Assembly: GCA_964371655.1 (NCBI GenBank)
Contig: CAYJOD010000102.1
Span: 1-22,525 of the forward strand
Direction: 5' to 3'
Source: CAZGSN01 sp964371655
GTDB lineage: Bacteria; Desulfobacterota; Binatia; HRBIN30
Length of the DNA: 22,525 bases
Made by a program: the position numbers and the translations under genes. The notes under the pieces were generated by a model. That model did no database searches. It worked only from the letters and a program-made list of their open reading frames with translations, and was not told the origin of the DNA. Below, one piece after another: positions 7,661 to 15,388 of this stretch (the stretch's first letter is position 1; each line of letters starts with the position of its first letter).

Positions 7661-7967
7661 TTGACTCCTCCCGGCCAAGCTCTTCGGCGCATACCAAGGT
7701 AAAGACAAGCCAACCCTCGCAAATTGCGCGGCCTGCCAGCGCGAAGCCACAAACGGTGCGCGGTCGGTGCTGCCGACGTTTGCAATCCTCCCGTGGCGTG
7801 AAGCGGCTCGGATGCACACTGCCGAGCGTGACTCGTGAGGCATCGATGTGCCATCAGCTCTTTCTACGATAGGCGACAGGCGATGCTTGGCGCGCAGACC
7901 ATTGGTTGCCGTCAAACACCGATGTCCTGATGTGAACGTCTATCGTCGCTTGTCTTCGGCGCTCTTC
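7661..7967. other. Intergenic region between dehalogenase start and tRNA-Leu promoter
   Basis: This divergent gap holds the 5' control region of the minus-strand dehalogenase and the DNA up to the tRNA promoter. No coding frame in it has a ribosome binding site or a recognisable product. I cannot single out a promoter for the dehalogenase. Confidence 0.45.
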
Positions 7968-7997
7968 TTGACCGCGCCTGGTGCGAACGGCTAAGAA
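7968..7997 (+). promoter_or_regulatory. Probable sigma-70 promoter for tRNA-Leu
   Basis: A TTGACC -35 element (7968-7973, five of six consensus bases), an 18-bp spacer and TAAGAA as -10 (7992-7997, weaker, three of six). The predicted transcription start near 8004 would leave a leader of about 15 nt before the mature tRNA at 8019. Confidence 0.5.
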
Positions 7998-8018
7998 CGA
8001 CACTCGCTTCGAACGCAC

Positions 8019-8102
8019 GCGAAAGTGGCGGAACTGGCAGACGCGCAGGATTCAGGATCCTGTGGGGTAAAACTCGTGGGGGTTCAAGTCCCCCCTTTCG
8101 CA
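8019..8102 (+). tRNA. tRNA-Leu (CAG)
   Basis: A full cloverleaf can be drawn. Acceptor stem GCGAAAG (8019-8025) pairs with CTTTCGC (8095-8101), with discriminator A8102. A D-arm of the leucine type (GGCGGAACTGGCAGACGC) follows. Anticodon stem CAGGA/TCCTG encloses loop TTCAGGA with anticodon CAG. A class II long variable arm and T-arm GGGGG-TTCAAGT-CCCCC complete it. It reads CUG leucine codons. The 3' CCA is not encoded and must be added by the CCA-adding enzyme. No duplicated 3' end or integrase is nearby, so there is no sign of an integrated element here. Confidence 0.96.
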
Positions 8103-8138
8103 CTCGTCTCCTATCGAGGAAATCAACGCCTTCGCGAG

Positions 8139-8162
8139 CGGCCAAGAATCAGGGGCCGTTTT
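8139..8162 (+). terminator. Candidate rho-independent terminator after tRNA-Leu
   Basis: CGGCC (8139-8143) and GGCCG (8154-8158) form a 5-bp GC stem with a 10-nt loop followed at once by TTTT. It lies 37 bp past the tRNA. The stem is short, so confidence is moderate. Confidence 0.4.
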
Positions 8163-8584
8163 GATGCGCGGACGCCGTCGCTAGACCTGTCGAACGACGG
8201 CTTACCCGATCGAATTACTACCGGATGCGCCGACCTCTCTGACGCTCGCGTTGTTCTGCTTCAGCGTCAGTAATGAGACGGCCGCGACGTAGGAGGATGT
8301 GGATGAGTCGTCCATCCTGCACGATCCCGCGGCGCCTTATCGAGCTTTTCTTGGCCCTGAAATGCCAGGCCTAAGCCCGGGATCAAGCCTCGATTGGGAG
8401 GATTTTGGAATTATTTTGATCGTTGAAGTGGTAAGACCACGAATCAGCGACACTGGATCGTCGACCACGAATCGGCGTGGGTAATGATGCAGGCGCGTGT
8501 TGGCGCGACACGGGAGATCGGCTTCGAAAGGAACACTTGACGTCGCCTCTCGTTCTCACGTTAGCTGCGACGGAGGGAGGGTTC
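8163..8584. other. Intergenic region upstream of the beta-propeller gene
   Basis: Most of this 420-bp gap is featureless. It contains an AGGAGG at 8291 followed by a 23-codon frame (8303-8374, ATGAGTCG...) that resembles nothing I know, an AT-rich patch at 8400-8421, and a pair of 15-bp direct repeats (8435-8477). Promoter elements for the downstream gene are probably here but cannot be pinned down. Confidence 0.4.
8435..8477. repeat. Direct repeat pair GACCACGAATCrGCG, 28-bp period
   Basis: GACCACGAATCAGCG (8435-8449) recurs as GACCACGAATCGGCG (8463-8477) with one mismatch. The two are 28 bp apart start to start and lie 108 bp before the start codon of the beta-propeller protein. They could be operator half-sites or a degenerate repeat arm; the sequence alone does not decide. 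Confidence 0.5.
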
Positions 8585-11500
8585 ATGCAAGCCCTATCGG
8601 TCATTCGCAAAGTGATCAGCCTGGTGGCCGCTTCCTTAGCACTGGGACTTCCGTCGCAGGCCGACAGCCTTGAACACAAGGCGGCTGACGGGGCGGCGGG
8701 ACCCACGCGGCACGCCGCCGGCAAAAGCACCTCGTCCCTTCCGGCGCGATCGGTTCGCGATCGTGTAAACGACGCCTACGGCAAACTCCCGCTGGCGTTC
8801 GAGCTCAATCGCGGACAGGCGGGCGACGACGTGCAGTTCCTCTCTCGCGCCGGCACGTACAGTTTATACCTGACGCGCACCGACGCGGTGCTGTTTCTGA
8901 GAAAACCGCGTCGCGACCGCCCCGCCGAAAGCGCAATGCCTGCGTCTGCACCAGCGACCGTAGGCGGCTCGCTGCGAATGAATCTGGTTGGAGCGAATCC
9001 GGCTCTGAGGATTGAAGGGCAAGATCCGTTACCCGGTACGGTGAATTACTTCATCGGCAACGATCCCGCTGGTTGGCGCACCGACATTGCGACCTACGCC
9101 AGCGTGAATTACCGCGGCGTCTACCCCGGAATCGATCTCGTCTTTCACGGCAACCAACGACAGTTCGAATACGATTTCCTCGTCGCCCCGCACGCCGATC
9201 CGGAGACCATCACGATCATGTTTTCGGGGGCTGCCTCGATGCGCGTCGACGACGACGGCAGCTTGGTGCTGCACACCGCGGACGGCGAGATACGGCAGCG
9301 GCGGCCCGACGTGTACCAACACGTGCGCGGCGAACGCCGCACCATCAACGCCCGCTATGTCTTGAAGCACGGCGATGGTGTCGGTTTCGAGATCGCCGCC
9401 TACGACCACGGCAAACCTCTGTTGATCGACCCGGTGATCGCTTACGCTACCTACGTCGGCGGAACCGGCAACGAGGATAGCCATGCCATCGCCGTTGATG
9501 CCGACGGCAACGCCTACGTCGCCGGCCAAACCAACTCCACCGATTTTCCGGTGACGGCCGGTGCACCCCAGATGACGCTCGCCAACAACGGTCCCGGCGG
9601 CAATCCCGACGGCTTCGTCACCAAACTGAATCCGTCCGGCACCGCGATCGTGTACTCCACATACCTTGGCGGCAGTTGCACGGATATCATCTACGCGGTC
9701 GCCGTCGACGCCGACGGCCAAGCCGTCGTCACCGGCACCAGCGGTTCCGGGATCAACCCGAATACTGAAATGCCCGACTGCAGCGGTGGCAACCCTCCGT
9801 TCGATCCCCAGTCCAATCCGTTTCGGCCGTTTCCACAAGTGAATCCCCTACAGAGCTATGCGGGAAACAGCGACGCGTTCGTCACCAAATTGAACGTGAC
9901 GGGGGATGGCCTCGTTTATTCGAGTTTCTTCGGCGGCGGCAGCTCTGAATTCGGTCGCGCGGTCGCGGTTGACGCGGACGGTAACGCCTACCTGGCAGGC
10001 GACACCATTTCGTCGAATTTTCCGGCCTCGGCTGGGGCGTATCAAACCGCAGCCGCTGGCGGCGAGGATGCCTACGTCGTCAAAGTCGACGCGACCGGAG
10101 CCTTGATCTATGCCACGCTGCTCGGCGGCGGTGGCCTCGACTCGGCGCGCGGTGTTGCGGTGGATACCTCAGGGGACGCCCACATTGTCGGTTTGACCGG
10201 CTCGGGAAGCGTGGACTCCTGCAACATCCCGCAGACCTCGCCCTTCCCGACGACGCCGGGCGCGTATCAACCGGCAATTGCGCCCAGCGAGCCAACGAAT
10301 TGCATGTTTTGCTGTACAGCGTTTCCCGGCGGCAGCGGGGTCAACGCCAATCTCGAAGATGCATTCGTCGCGGTCATCGGTGCCACCGGGGGCTCGCTGG
10401 TGTACTCGACGTACCTGGGAGGCGGCACCGGCGCCGCCGGGACCAGCGACGCGGCGTTCGACGAAGGACACGCCATTGCGATCGATAGCCAAGGCGATGT
10501 CTACGTCACCGGCACCACCGGCGCCGCCGATTTCCCGACGAAGAATCCGTATCAAAGCAGTTATCAGGGCGGCAGCCAGCCCCCCGGCGACGCGTTTGTG
10601 GCCAAGCTGCGCCTGAACGGCGCGGGAGCCAGCGATCTACTGTACTCAACCTACCTTGGAAGCAGCAGCTTCGACGAGGGTAACGGCATTGCCGTCAACG
10701 CGAGTGGTGAGTTCTACGTCACCGGTACCGGAGGCGTGCCGCAGGTCGATCCGTTGACACCCTGTCCGCTGCCGCCGTGTGTCAGCGGCGGTGGGGCGTT
10801 CGTGACAAAATTCGCCGCTGATGGTCAATCCCTAGTCTACTCGTCGTCCATAGTCGGTACATCGACCGGTGCGGGGATCGCGTTGGGTTTCGGCAGCGGC
10901 GACACCGGCAACGTCTACGTCACCGGTACGACAGGCGGCGGGCTGCAAACCACCCCCGATGCGTTCCAAGGCGGCTATGCGGGGTTCAACGATGCCTTCG
11001 TCGTCAAGATCGGCGACGGGGCAACGAGCCCCGTGCCGACATCGACAGTGACGTCCACCCCCACCAGCACGCCGACACTCTCTGCGACTCGAACGGCAAC
11101 TCTCACCCCCACCTTGTCGCCGACGTTCACCTCCACTTCGACTCCAACTGTGACCGCTACGCATACGCCCACGCTCACACAAACATCGACGCCGACGAGC
11201 ACGCCCACCGCCGCGGCAACGCATACGGCGACGTCCACTCCGACACCGCAACCGACGCGCACCGCAACCGCGTCGCACACGGTCGCGGCGACGGCGACAA
11301 GCACCGTTACGCCGATCCAATGTGGCCCCGCGCCACTGGCAGCGCCCTCATGCCGGCAGATCAACAAACCGTCGCGGCATCGATTGGCCATCGACAACTG
11401 GAACGGCCGCTACGATGCCAAGGATCGCCTGGAATGGGGTTGGCGCTACGGCGATGCAACTTCCAAGTCCGACTTCGGCGACCCGATATCGACCACGAGC

Positions 11501-11902
11501 TATGGGGTGTGCCTGTATGACGGCAGCGGCACCTTAATCTTCTCCGCCGGCATCTCACCCGGTCCTCTGTGGAAAGACTCCAGGCGCGGCTATCTCTACA
11601 CGAACTTGAATGCCAGCCAGCACGGCATTCGCCGGCTGTCTTTGAAGGCACTCACCGCCAACCCCCACCAGGCCTCGATCCGCCTGGTCGGTATCGGCCG
11701 GATCAAGAATCTGGGCAATCCCAGCGCGAGCGGAAACTATCCGGACATCTCCGGCTTTCCGATTGCGACGGCCCCCGATCCGGTCCGCATGCAGTTGATC
11801 AACAGCGACGGATTCTGCTGGGAGGCCCACTACCAGAACCGGATTCGACGCAACCAAGTGGTAAACGCCACGGTGAGCCGCTTCCGCGCCAAGAACGATT
11901 AG
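8585..11902 (+). CDS. Exported SBBP beta-propeller protein with Thr/Pro linker and C-terminal domain
   Basis: A 1105-residue secreted or surface protein. The start at 8585 is supported by GGAGGGAGG and is followed by a signal peptide (basic VIRK, hydrophobic core, probable cleavage after PSQA, residue 26). Residues about 55-285 form the N-terminal domain usual in SBBP proteins (LPLAFELNRGQ, NYFIGNDPAGWRTDI, YPGIDLVFHGN). Seven repeats of the form YSTYLGG...A(V/I)A(V/I)DADGNAYVTGxT follow (about 285-790), suggesting a seven-bladed propeller. A linker rich in TPT and TST (about 816-910) leads to a compact C-terminal domain (about 911-1105) with WNGRYDAKDRLEWGWRYG and INSDGFCWEAHY. No LPXTG, PEP-CTERM or membrane anchor is visible. 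The role is unknown; adhesion or extracellular binding is the usual guess. The same frame is open from a GTG at 8477, but that would bury the signal peptide. Confidence 0.88.
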   Translation: MQALSVIRKVISLVAASLALGLPSQADSLEHKAADGAAGPTRHAAGKSTSSLPARSVRDRVNDAYGKLPLAFELNRGQAGDDVQFLSRAGTYSLYLTRTDAVLFLRKPRRDRPAESAMPASAPATVGGSLRMNLVGANPALRIEGQDPLPGTVNYFIGNDPAGWRTDIATYASVNYRGVYPGIDLVFHGNQRQFEYDFLVAPHADPETITIMFSGAASMRVDDDGSLVLHTADGEIRQRRPDVYQHVRGERRTINARYVLKHGDGVGFEIAAYDHGKPLLIDPVIAYATYVGGTGNEDSHAIAVDADGNAYVAGQTNSTDFPVTAGAPQMTLANNGPGGNPDGFVTKLNPSGTAIVYSTYLGGSCTDIIYAVAVDADGQAVVTGTSGSGINPNTEMPDCSGGNPPFDPQSNPFRPFPQVNPLQSYAGNSDAFVTKLNVTGDGLVYSSFFGGGSSEFGRAVAVDADGNAYLAGDTISSNFPASAGAYQTAAAGGEDAYVVKVDATGALIYATLLGGGGLDSARGVAVDTSGDAHIVGLTGSGSVDSCNIPQTSPFPTTPGAYQPAIAPSEPTNCMFCCTAFPGGSGVNANLEDAFVAVIGATGGSLVYSTYLGGGTGAAGTSDAAFDEGHAIAIDSQGDVYVTGTTGAADFPTKNPYQSSYQGGSQPPGDAFVAKLRLNGAGASDLLYSTYLGSSSFDEGNGIAVNASGEFYVTGTGGVPQVDPLTPCPLPPCVSGGGAFVTKFAADGQSLVYSSSIVGTSTGAGIALGFGSGDTGNVYVTGTTGGGLQTTPDAFQGGYAGFNDAFVVKIGDGATSPVPTSTVTSTPTSTPTLSATRTATLTPTLSPTFTSTSTPTVTATHTPTLTQTSTPTSTPTAAATHTATSTPTPQPTRTATASHTVAATATSTVTPIQCGPAPLAAPSCRQINKPSRHRLAIDNWNGRYDAKDRLEWGWRYGDATSKSDFGDPISTTSYGVCLYDGSGTLIFSAGISPGPLWKDSRRGYLYTNLNASQHGIRRLSLKALTANPHQASIRLVGIGRIKNLGNPSASGNYPDISGFPIATAPDPVRMQLINSDGFCWEAHYQNRIRRNQVVNATVSRFRAKND

Positions 11903-12282
11903 CGCCGCAGCCGCGCGTGCGCGCTCCTAGCGCGCCGCAAGTCGGCGTCAGGGCGAGCTGAGGAAGTGCACCGATCACTGCTCTGCGCCGACCATAGGCA
12001 TCCGACATCGCGGGTTTGTTGACCGCCGCCCTGTGAATCGGCGTCGACGTTCGACCCCTGCGACGTGACGCTCCAATTCCTGAAATCTCAGAGGAATCTC
12101 CCGGTTGAGGCGGTTACGATCGGCGTCCAATGTTATCCCCCTACAAGGTGCGAAGAGCGATTTGGAAACAGGAGCTTCAGCCACCTTGGAAGGGGGACAC
12201 GGTGGGCTACCGGTCTACAACCAGCAGATGCCGCGCCCGTTCGAAGTTCGGCCCGTGCTGCTGTGAATAGAAGAGGATGAGA
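11903..12282. other. Intergenic region, no recognisable gene
   Basis: This 380-bp gap directly follows the beta-propeller gene and ends with the ribosome binding site of the truncated SDR gene. It begins with alternating GC-rich inverted words (GCGCG and CGCGC near 11915-11938) without a T-tract. No frame has both a ribosome binding site and family resemblance, and no RNA gene is apparent. Confidence 0.45.
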
Positions 12283-12681
12283 ATGAGCAAAGAATGGAAC
12301 GTCGGCGGCAAGGTCTGCCTGGTAACGGGCGCAACGTCAGGGATCGGCAAGGTCACGGCTCTCGAGTTGGCGCGGCTCGGTGCACACGTCGTTCTCACGG
12401 CGCGTTCGAGCGACAAGGGACAGCCCGTGGCCGAGGAGATCAAGGCGGCGACCGGCAACGATCGGGTCGAGGTCCATGCGCTCGAGCTCAACAACCTCGC
12501 CCGGGTGCGCGAAAGCGCCGCAACGACGTTGTACTGCGCGACCGAAGCGGCCCTCGCCAGTGAGACGGGCCGCTACTACGACGGCTGCCGCGAGTTCAAG
12601 CCGAGCCGCCTGGCGCAGGACGCGGAGCTGGGCAGGGAACTCTGGGCACGCAGCGAACAGATGACCGGGCTGGCAGGTTGA
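12283..12681 (+). pseudogene. Short-chain dehydrogenase remnant with in-frame internal deletion
   Basis: The 132-codon frame joins the two ends of an SDR of the retinol-dehydrogenase-like kind. Residues 1-76 are an intact N-terminal Rossmann half: nucleotide-binding TGATSGIGKVTALELARLGAH and the end of the third strand (VHALELNNLARVRE). From about residue 78 it jumps to the usual C-terminal tail: AATTLYCATE, SETGRYYDGCRE, PSRLAQD, LWARSEQMTGL. The middle, including the NNAG motif, catalytic Ser and YxxxK, is absent, so roughly 150 residues are missing and the reading frame is kept. AGAGGA six bases before 12283 shows that translation could still start. It cannot be an active oxidoreductase; a deletion pseudogene or an assembly collapse are the two explanations. 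A family B repeat starts about 25 bp beyond the stop. Confidence 0.85.
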
Positions 12682-12706
12682 AGGGGCTACATTGGACGCC
12701 ATCATC

Positions 12707-12897
12707 AACCGGAAAAACTCAGTTGGAACCACGGATTCCACCGATCAACACGGATAAGGAAGAACAACTACAACAACTTGCAGAGGGCCTGCGACACAGA
12801 AGCCTGGCGGACAAATTCTTCCGATCCGAACGAAGGTCCTTCCTCTTCATATCCGTGCCCATCCGTGAAATCCGTGGTTCCAATTGATGTGTTTGGG
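12707..12897. repeat. 191-bp dispersed inverted-repeat element, family B, copy 2
   Basis: Same orientation, length and internal sequence as the copy at 5630-5820, with about 9 substitutions and no indels. The terminal arms begin TTGGAACCACGGAT at 12723 and end ATCCGTGGTTCCAA at 12883. One left-arm unit has changed (CCACCGAT for CCACGGAT). It lies just after the truncated SDR gene. The conserved interior, not only the arms, shows that both copies descend from one recent source. Confidence 0.85.
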
Positions 12898-13199
12898 ATC
12901 AACGAGTCCGTTCTGATCTCGGTCAGGCTCTGTTCGCCGCACAGATGGGAGTGACCGACCCAGCAGCCAAGCCCCTTCGAGGCTTCGGAGGCGTAATGGT
13001 ACCCGGCAAGAGCGCGACTTGAATCATCTCTTATGGAGACCCGAATGCGAGTCTCTGTTCTTCGACGGTATCCTCTTCGCGGTGCCCGGGATCTCATTTC
13101 AAGGCTTCGCGCCGCTGCTGATTCGGGTAACCTTGCGAGAGAGCAGGACAGCGCCACGAGTAGCACTGCCTCTGCCGTAGCGACTAGAAGGAGAGAATC
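12898..13199. other. Upstream region of the small exported protein gene
   Basis: This stretch of about 300 bp separates the family B repeat from the gene at 13200. A short hairpin (GAGAC...GTCTC around 13034-13053) is present; no riboswitch class is recognisable. The stretch ends with the AAGGAGAG ribosome binding site of the next gene. Confidence 0.4.
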
Positions 13200-13475
13200 A
13201 TGAAATCCGTCCGACGTGGAATCGCAATTGTGGGTTTGGCCGCCGTGTTGGGGGCGGGAGTTGGGGTTGGGCCTATAACGCAGCCAGCCTATGCAGACCG
13301 CTACGCCGCGCACGAGTCGCGTGGCTTCAACGATGAGTACATATTCGCGGCAACCCGCGGCGTGAACGACTGGCAAGACGTCCATCCCGCCCTCAAGGTG
13401 ACCCTGTTCCCGGTTACGATCATTCTCGACACGATCTTCCTGCCGTTCGCCGTCGTCGCAGGGTTTGTGTCATAA
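13200..13475 (+). CDS. Small exported protein, YceK/YidQ-like
   Basis: The 91-residue product has a clear Sec signal peptide (MKSVRRG, a hydrophobic Ala/Gly/Val core, cleavage likely after AYA, residue 32) and a strong ribosome binding site AAGGAGAG. The mature part is short: an acidic and aromatic segment (RGFNDEYIFAATRGVNDW) and a hydrophobic C-terminus (LFPVTIILDTIFLPFAVVAGFV). The closing motif recalls the YceK/YidQ small outer-membrane lipoprotein family (VD.PFS...DT..LP), but no lipobox Cys is present, so that assignment is tentative. Location should be periplasmic or membrane-associated. Function is unknown. It appears to be monocistronic, with a terminator-like hairpin shortly after the stop. 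Confidence 0.7.
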   Translation: MKSVRRGIAIVGLAAVLGAGVGVGPITQPAYADRYAAHESRGFNDEYIFAATRGVNDWQDVHPALKVTLFPVTIILDTIFLPFAVVAGFVS

Positions 13476-13499
13476 ACCCCCGGCCCCTGGCCGACCGAA

Positions 13500-13527
13500 A
13501 CGTGTGGCTCCACGCGTCTTTGTTTGG
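13500..13527 (+). terminator. Candidate terminator after the small exported protein gene
   Basis: ACGTGTG-GCTC-CACGCGT (13500-13517) pairs over 7 bp with one wobble and a 4-nt loop. It is followed by a T-rich CTTTGTTTGG. It lies 25 bp past the stop codon. Confidence 0.4.
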
Positions 13528-13624
13528 CCGGGCAAGTGTTCCTGACTTCCTCTGTGTAACAAACAACCCGCTTCTTGTTGGCGCGCGTAAATTCTGGCCG
13601 AGCGAGACCGGAGAGGACGAAGGC

Positions 13625-13775
13625 TCCACAGATGACGCAGATGACACCGATGGGAAGACCTGAGACGTGTCTTGATTGGTCGATTGGAAAACTGGGGCCT
13701 GTCGCCTTCCTTCAACCATGGGAGCAAGAGAGACATCTTTTCCTCAGCATCGGCGTCATCTGAGTCATCTGCGGA
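13625..13775. repeat. Inverted-repeat element, family C (CAGATGAC type)
   Basis: A 151-bp element with 28-bp arms (13625-13652 and 13748-13775, 25 of 28 matching in inverted orientation). The arms consist of 9-bp tandem units: CAGATGACG, CAGATGACA, CCGATG on the left; CATCGGC, GTCATCTGA, GTCATCTGC on the right. The unrelated interior has no coding potential. It lies between the convergent ends of the small exported protein gene and the VOC gene. Confidence 0.75.
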
Positions 13776-13938
13776 TTCACTCTTGGAGCTTTAGGGCAAC
13801 AACCTGATTCCGGCCAACGGCCGGGCTGGGCTCGCTGTGGTGAAAAACCCGGGCTAACACTCTGCACCGGCGCGCCCCAGTTCGGTGCGCTGCTGTCACC
13901 GACCGCCGGAGTGAGTCGTTGGGGTCCGACCGGCGGGT
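13776..13938. other. Spacer 3' of the VOC gene
   Basis: No gene is visible. CCGCCGG and CCGGCGG near 13902-13935 could form a long-loop hairpin at the 3' end of the minus-strand VOC gene, without a T-tract. Confidence 0.3.
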
Positions 13939-14463
13939 TCACAGTTCACGGATGGGAGCCGAGCCGTCCCAATCGATCGACGCTTGCCTGACGTTCTCGA
14001 AGAAGAATCCCTTGGGCCCGCTGATGTCGGACAATTCGATCACGGTGCCGGGATGAGCCTGCGTATCGAAGTAGGCGAAGCGGCCTTGCTCGCCGCCGAT
14101 CTGGCCTTCATGCCCCACCTTGTAACCGAGAGACAACGCACGGTCGTAGAGCGCTTGGTAATCCTTCGTCCAATACGCGACGTGTTGAAGGCCTTCGCGG
14201 CCGCCGTCGAGGAACTCCTTGTACATCGAAGGCGCATCGTTCCTCTGCTGAATCAGCTCGATCTGGAGGTCGCCGGAGTTCGCCAACGCAATGCTCATCT
14301 CCACGTTGGAGGGCTCACCACGATGGCGGAAGTAGTCGACCTTGACGCGCTCGAAGTAGAACCACGGTCCGACGCCCATGACGTTGACCCAGTGATCCAT
14401 GGCGGCGCGTACGTCGCGGACCACGTACCCGTTCTGGCGGATTGCACCGAAGATTCGGCTCAT
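13939..14463 (-). CDS. VOC-superfamily protein (glyoxalase/methylmalonyl-CoA epimerase-like)
   Basis: This 174-residue protein has two beta-alpha-beta-beta-beta modules typical of metal-dependent vicinal oxygen chelate enzymes (Glyoxalase_4-like). Probable metal ligands are Gln10 (IRQNGYVVRD), Glu69 (LQIELIQ), His94 (GLQHVAYW) and Glu143 (VIELSDISG), a Gln/Glu/His/Glu set close to epimerase-type proteins. The motif order, GxGPWFYFE and the tail GPKGFFF are seen in many VOC proteins of degradative gene clusters. The start has a strong AAGGAGAT ribosome binding site on the minus strand. No signal peptide, so cytoplasmic. The substrate cannot be told. The CMD-family gene lies upstream on the same strand, 231 bp away, with a REP-like element between. 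Confidence 0.85.
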   Translation of the reverse strand: MSRIFGAIRQNGYVVRDVRAAMDHWVNVMGVGPWFYFERVKVDYFRHRGEPSNVEMSIALANSGDLQIELIQQRNDAPSMYKEFLDGGREGLQHVAYWTKDYQALYDRALSLGYKVGHEGQIGGEQGRFAYFDTQAHPGTVIELSDISGPKGFFFENVRQASIDWDGSAPIREL

Positions 14464-14498
14464 AGGATCTCCTTTAGGCCGTGAAGAAATTAGCGGCT

Positions 14499-14556
14499 TG
14501 GTGGCGCAGGCGTCCCGGCCTGCGCAGCTGGGCAGGCACGGAGGCCTGCCCCACCA
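14499..14556. repeat. REP-like double hairpin element, family D
   Basis: A 58-bp element bounded by TGGTGGCGCAGGC and GGCCTGCCCCACCA, which are imperfect inverted repeats. Inside are two tandem hairpins: GCAGGC-GTCCCG-GCCTGC (14507-14524) and GGCAGGC-ACGGAG-GCCTGCC. The layout resembles REP/BIME sequences. It lies between the CMD-family gene and the VOC gene and could stabilise or separate their transcripts. Confidence 0.65.
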
Positions 14557-14694
14557 TGGCTTGCTTCATGGGCACCGGCCCATCCTCCAGCTCCGCAAGG
14601 TTCTCAAAGCTTCTTTGTCTTGTGCCGGCGTTCACCCGTTCAGTAGAAGAACGTGCCACAAGCGGTCCGCGCCTGGCCGTCGAGGCCATCGACA

Positions 14695-15219
14695 TCAGAA
14701 CGCCGGGGTGCTCTCGATCTCCACCCGCGTCGACTCCAGGAAACGGCTGAGCATATTGAAGTAGCTGCAGCACAGAATCAGCTCGGTTGCCTGACGCACG
14801 CCGTACCTCGTGAGGATCGCATCGAGTGCGTCGTCGCTCAGGCGGATGTCGCGGCTGATCTCGTCCGCTACCCGGCACAGCAAGGAACCTTCCGCATCGA
14901 GACCCTGAACGGGCCCATCGGCGCCGATCCGGTCGATCTCTTCCTGCGTGACGCCGATCATTTGCGCCAGGCGTACGTGCTGCGTCCACTCGTACGACGA
15001 ACCGGTGACGTGGGCGACCCGCAGGATCGCGATCTCACGTTTTCGAGCATCGAATTCGCTTTGCATCAGGATCGAGCCGGCGAGGTGGAGAAATCCGTCG
15101 AAGCTCGCCGGCGCGTTGGCCAGCATGCGGAAGATGTTGACGGGTGGAAGATTCCCCAACGTCTCGCGAATGTCGGCGGGAAGCTGGTCGTCGGTCGGCA
15201 ACGGGATCTTCGGTTGCAT
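14695..15219 (-). CDS. Carboxymuconolactone decarboxylase family protein
   Basis: A 174-residue all-helical protein of the CMD/AhpD-like superfamily. The diagnostic core is REIAILRVAHVTGSSYEWTQHV (residues 61-82), followed by LAQMIGVTQEEIDRI. Like PcaC-type and many uncharacterised members, it has Tyr-Glu-Trp and His81 where AhpD carries a CxxC pair, so it is not a peroxidase reductant. Family members act on lactones or unknown small molecules in the cytoplasm. The start at 15219 is preceded by GAGAGGAG. The VOC gene downstream on the same strand suggests a shared degradative role; the pathway is not identifiable. Confidence 0.85.
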   Translation of the reverse strand: MQPKIPLPTDDQLPADIRETLGNLPPVNIFRMLANAPASFDGFLHLAGSILMQSEFDARKREIAILRVAHVTGSSYEWTQHVRLAQMIGVTQEEIDRIGADGPVQGLDAEGSLLCRVADEISRDIRLSDDALDAILTRYGVRQATELILCCSYFNMLSRFLESTRVEIESTPAF

Positions 15220-15388
15220 GGTTCTCCTCTCGCGAAGCCGTTTAGGGGAAATAGGCAGAGGGGACGTTCTTAACTTGTTAAGTTCGCGCGTTCGGCTGCG
15301 TCGATTTGATCGTCTCTTGACGCTTCCGCGCCGCGCTTGCCCTTGCCATGGGCTGGATCATACCGTTGTGGCCCGCAGTTTTCGAGCG

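Noticed and set aside
7661..7915. N-terminal extension of the haloalkane dehalogenase
   Set aside because: The extra residues resemble nothing, while the start at 7660 has an excellent ribosome binding site and the typical MEFLRTPDERF beginning.
8303..8374. 23-codon frame with AGGAGG upstream
   Set aside because: Good ribosome binding site but the peptide has no recognisable feature or conserved neighbour; insufficient to call a gene.
8019..8480. tRNA-Leu as an integration site for a genomic island
   Set aside because: No integrase and no duplicated tRNA 3' end is visible downstream.
8477..8584. GTG start giving a 1141-residue beta-propeller protein
   Set aside because: It would place 36 residues before the signal peptide; the ATG at 8585 has a good ribosome binding site.
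11035..11320. Repetitive DNA resembling a satellite or CRISPR-like array
   Set aside because: The repetition is irregular and in frame, encoding the Thr/Pro/Ser linker of the exported protein; no fixed repeat-spacer unit exists.
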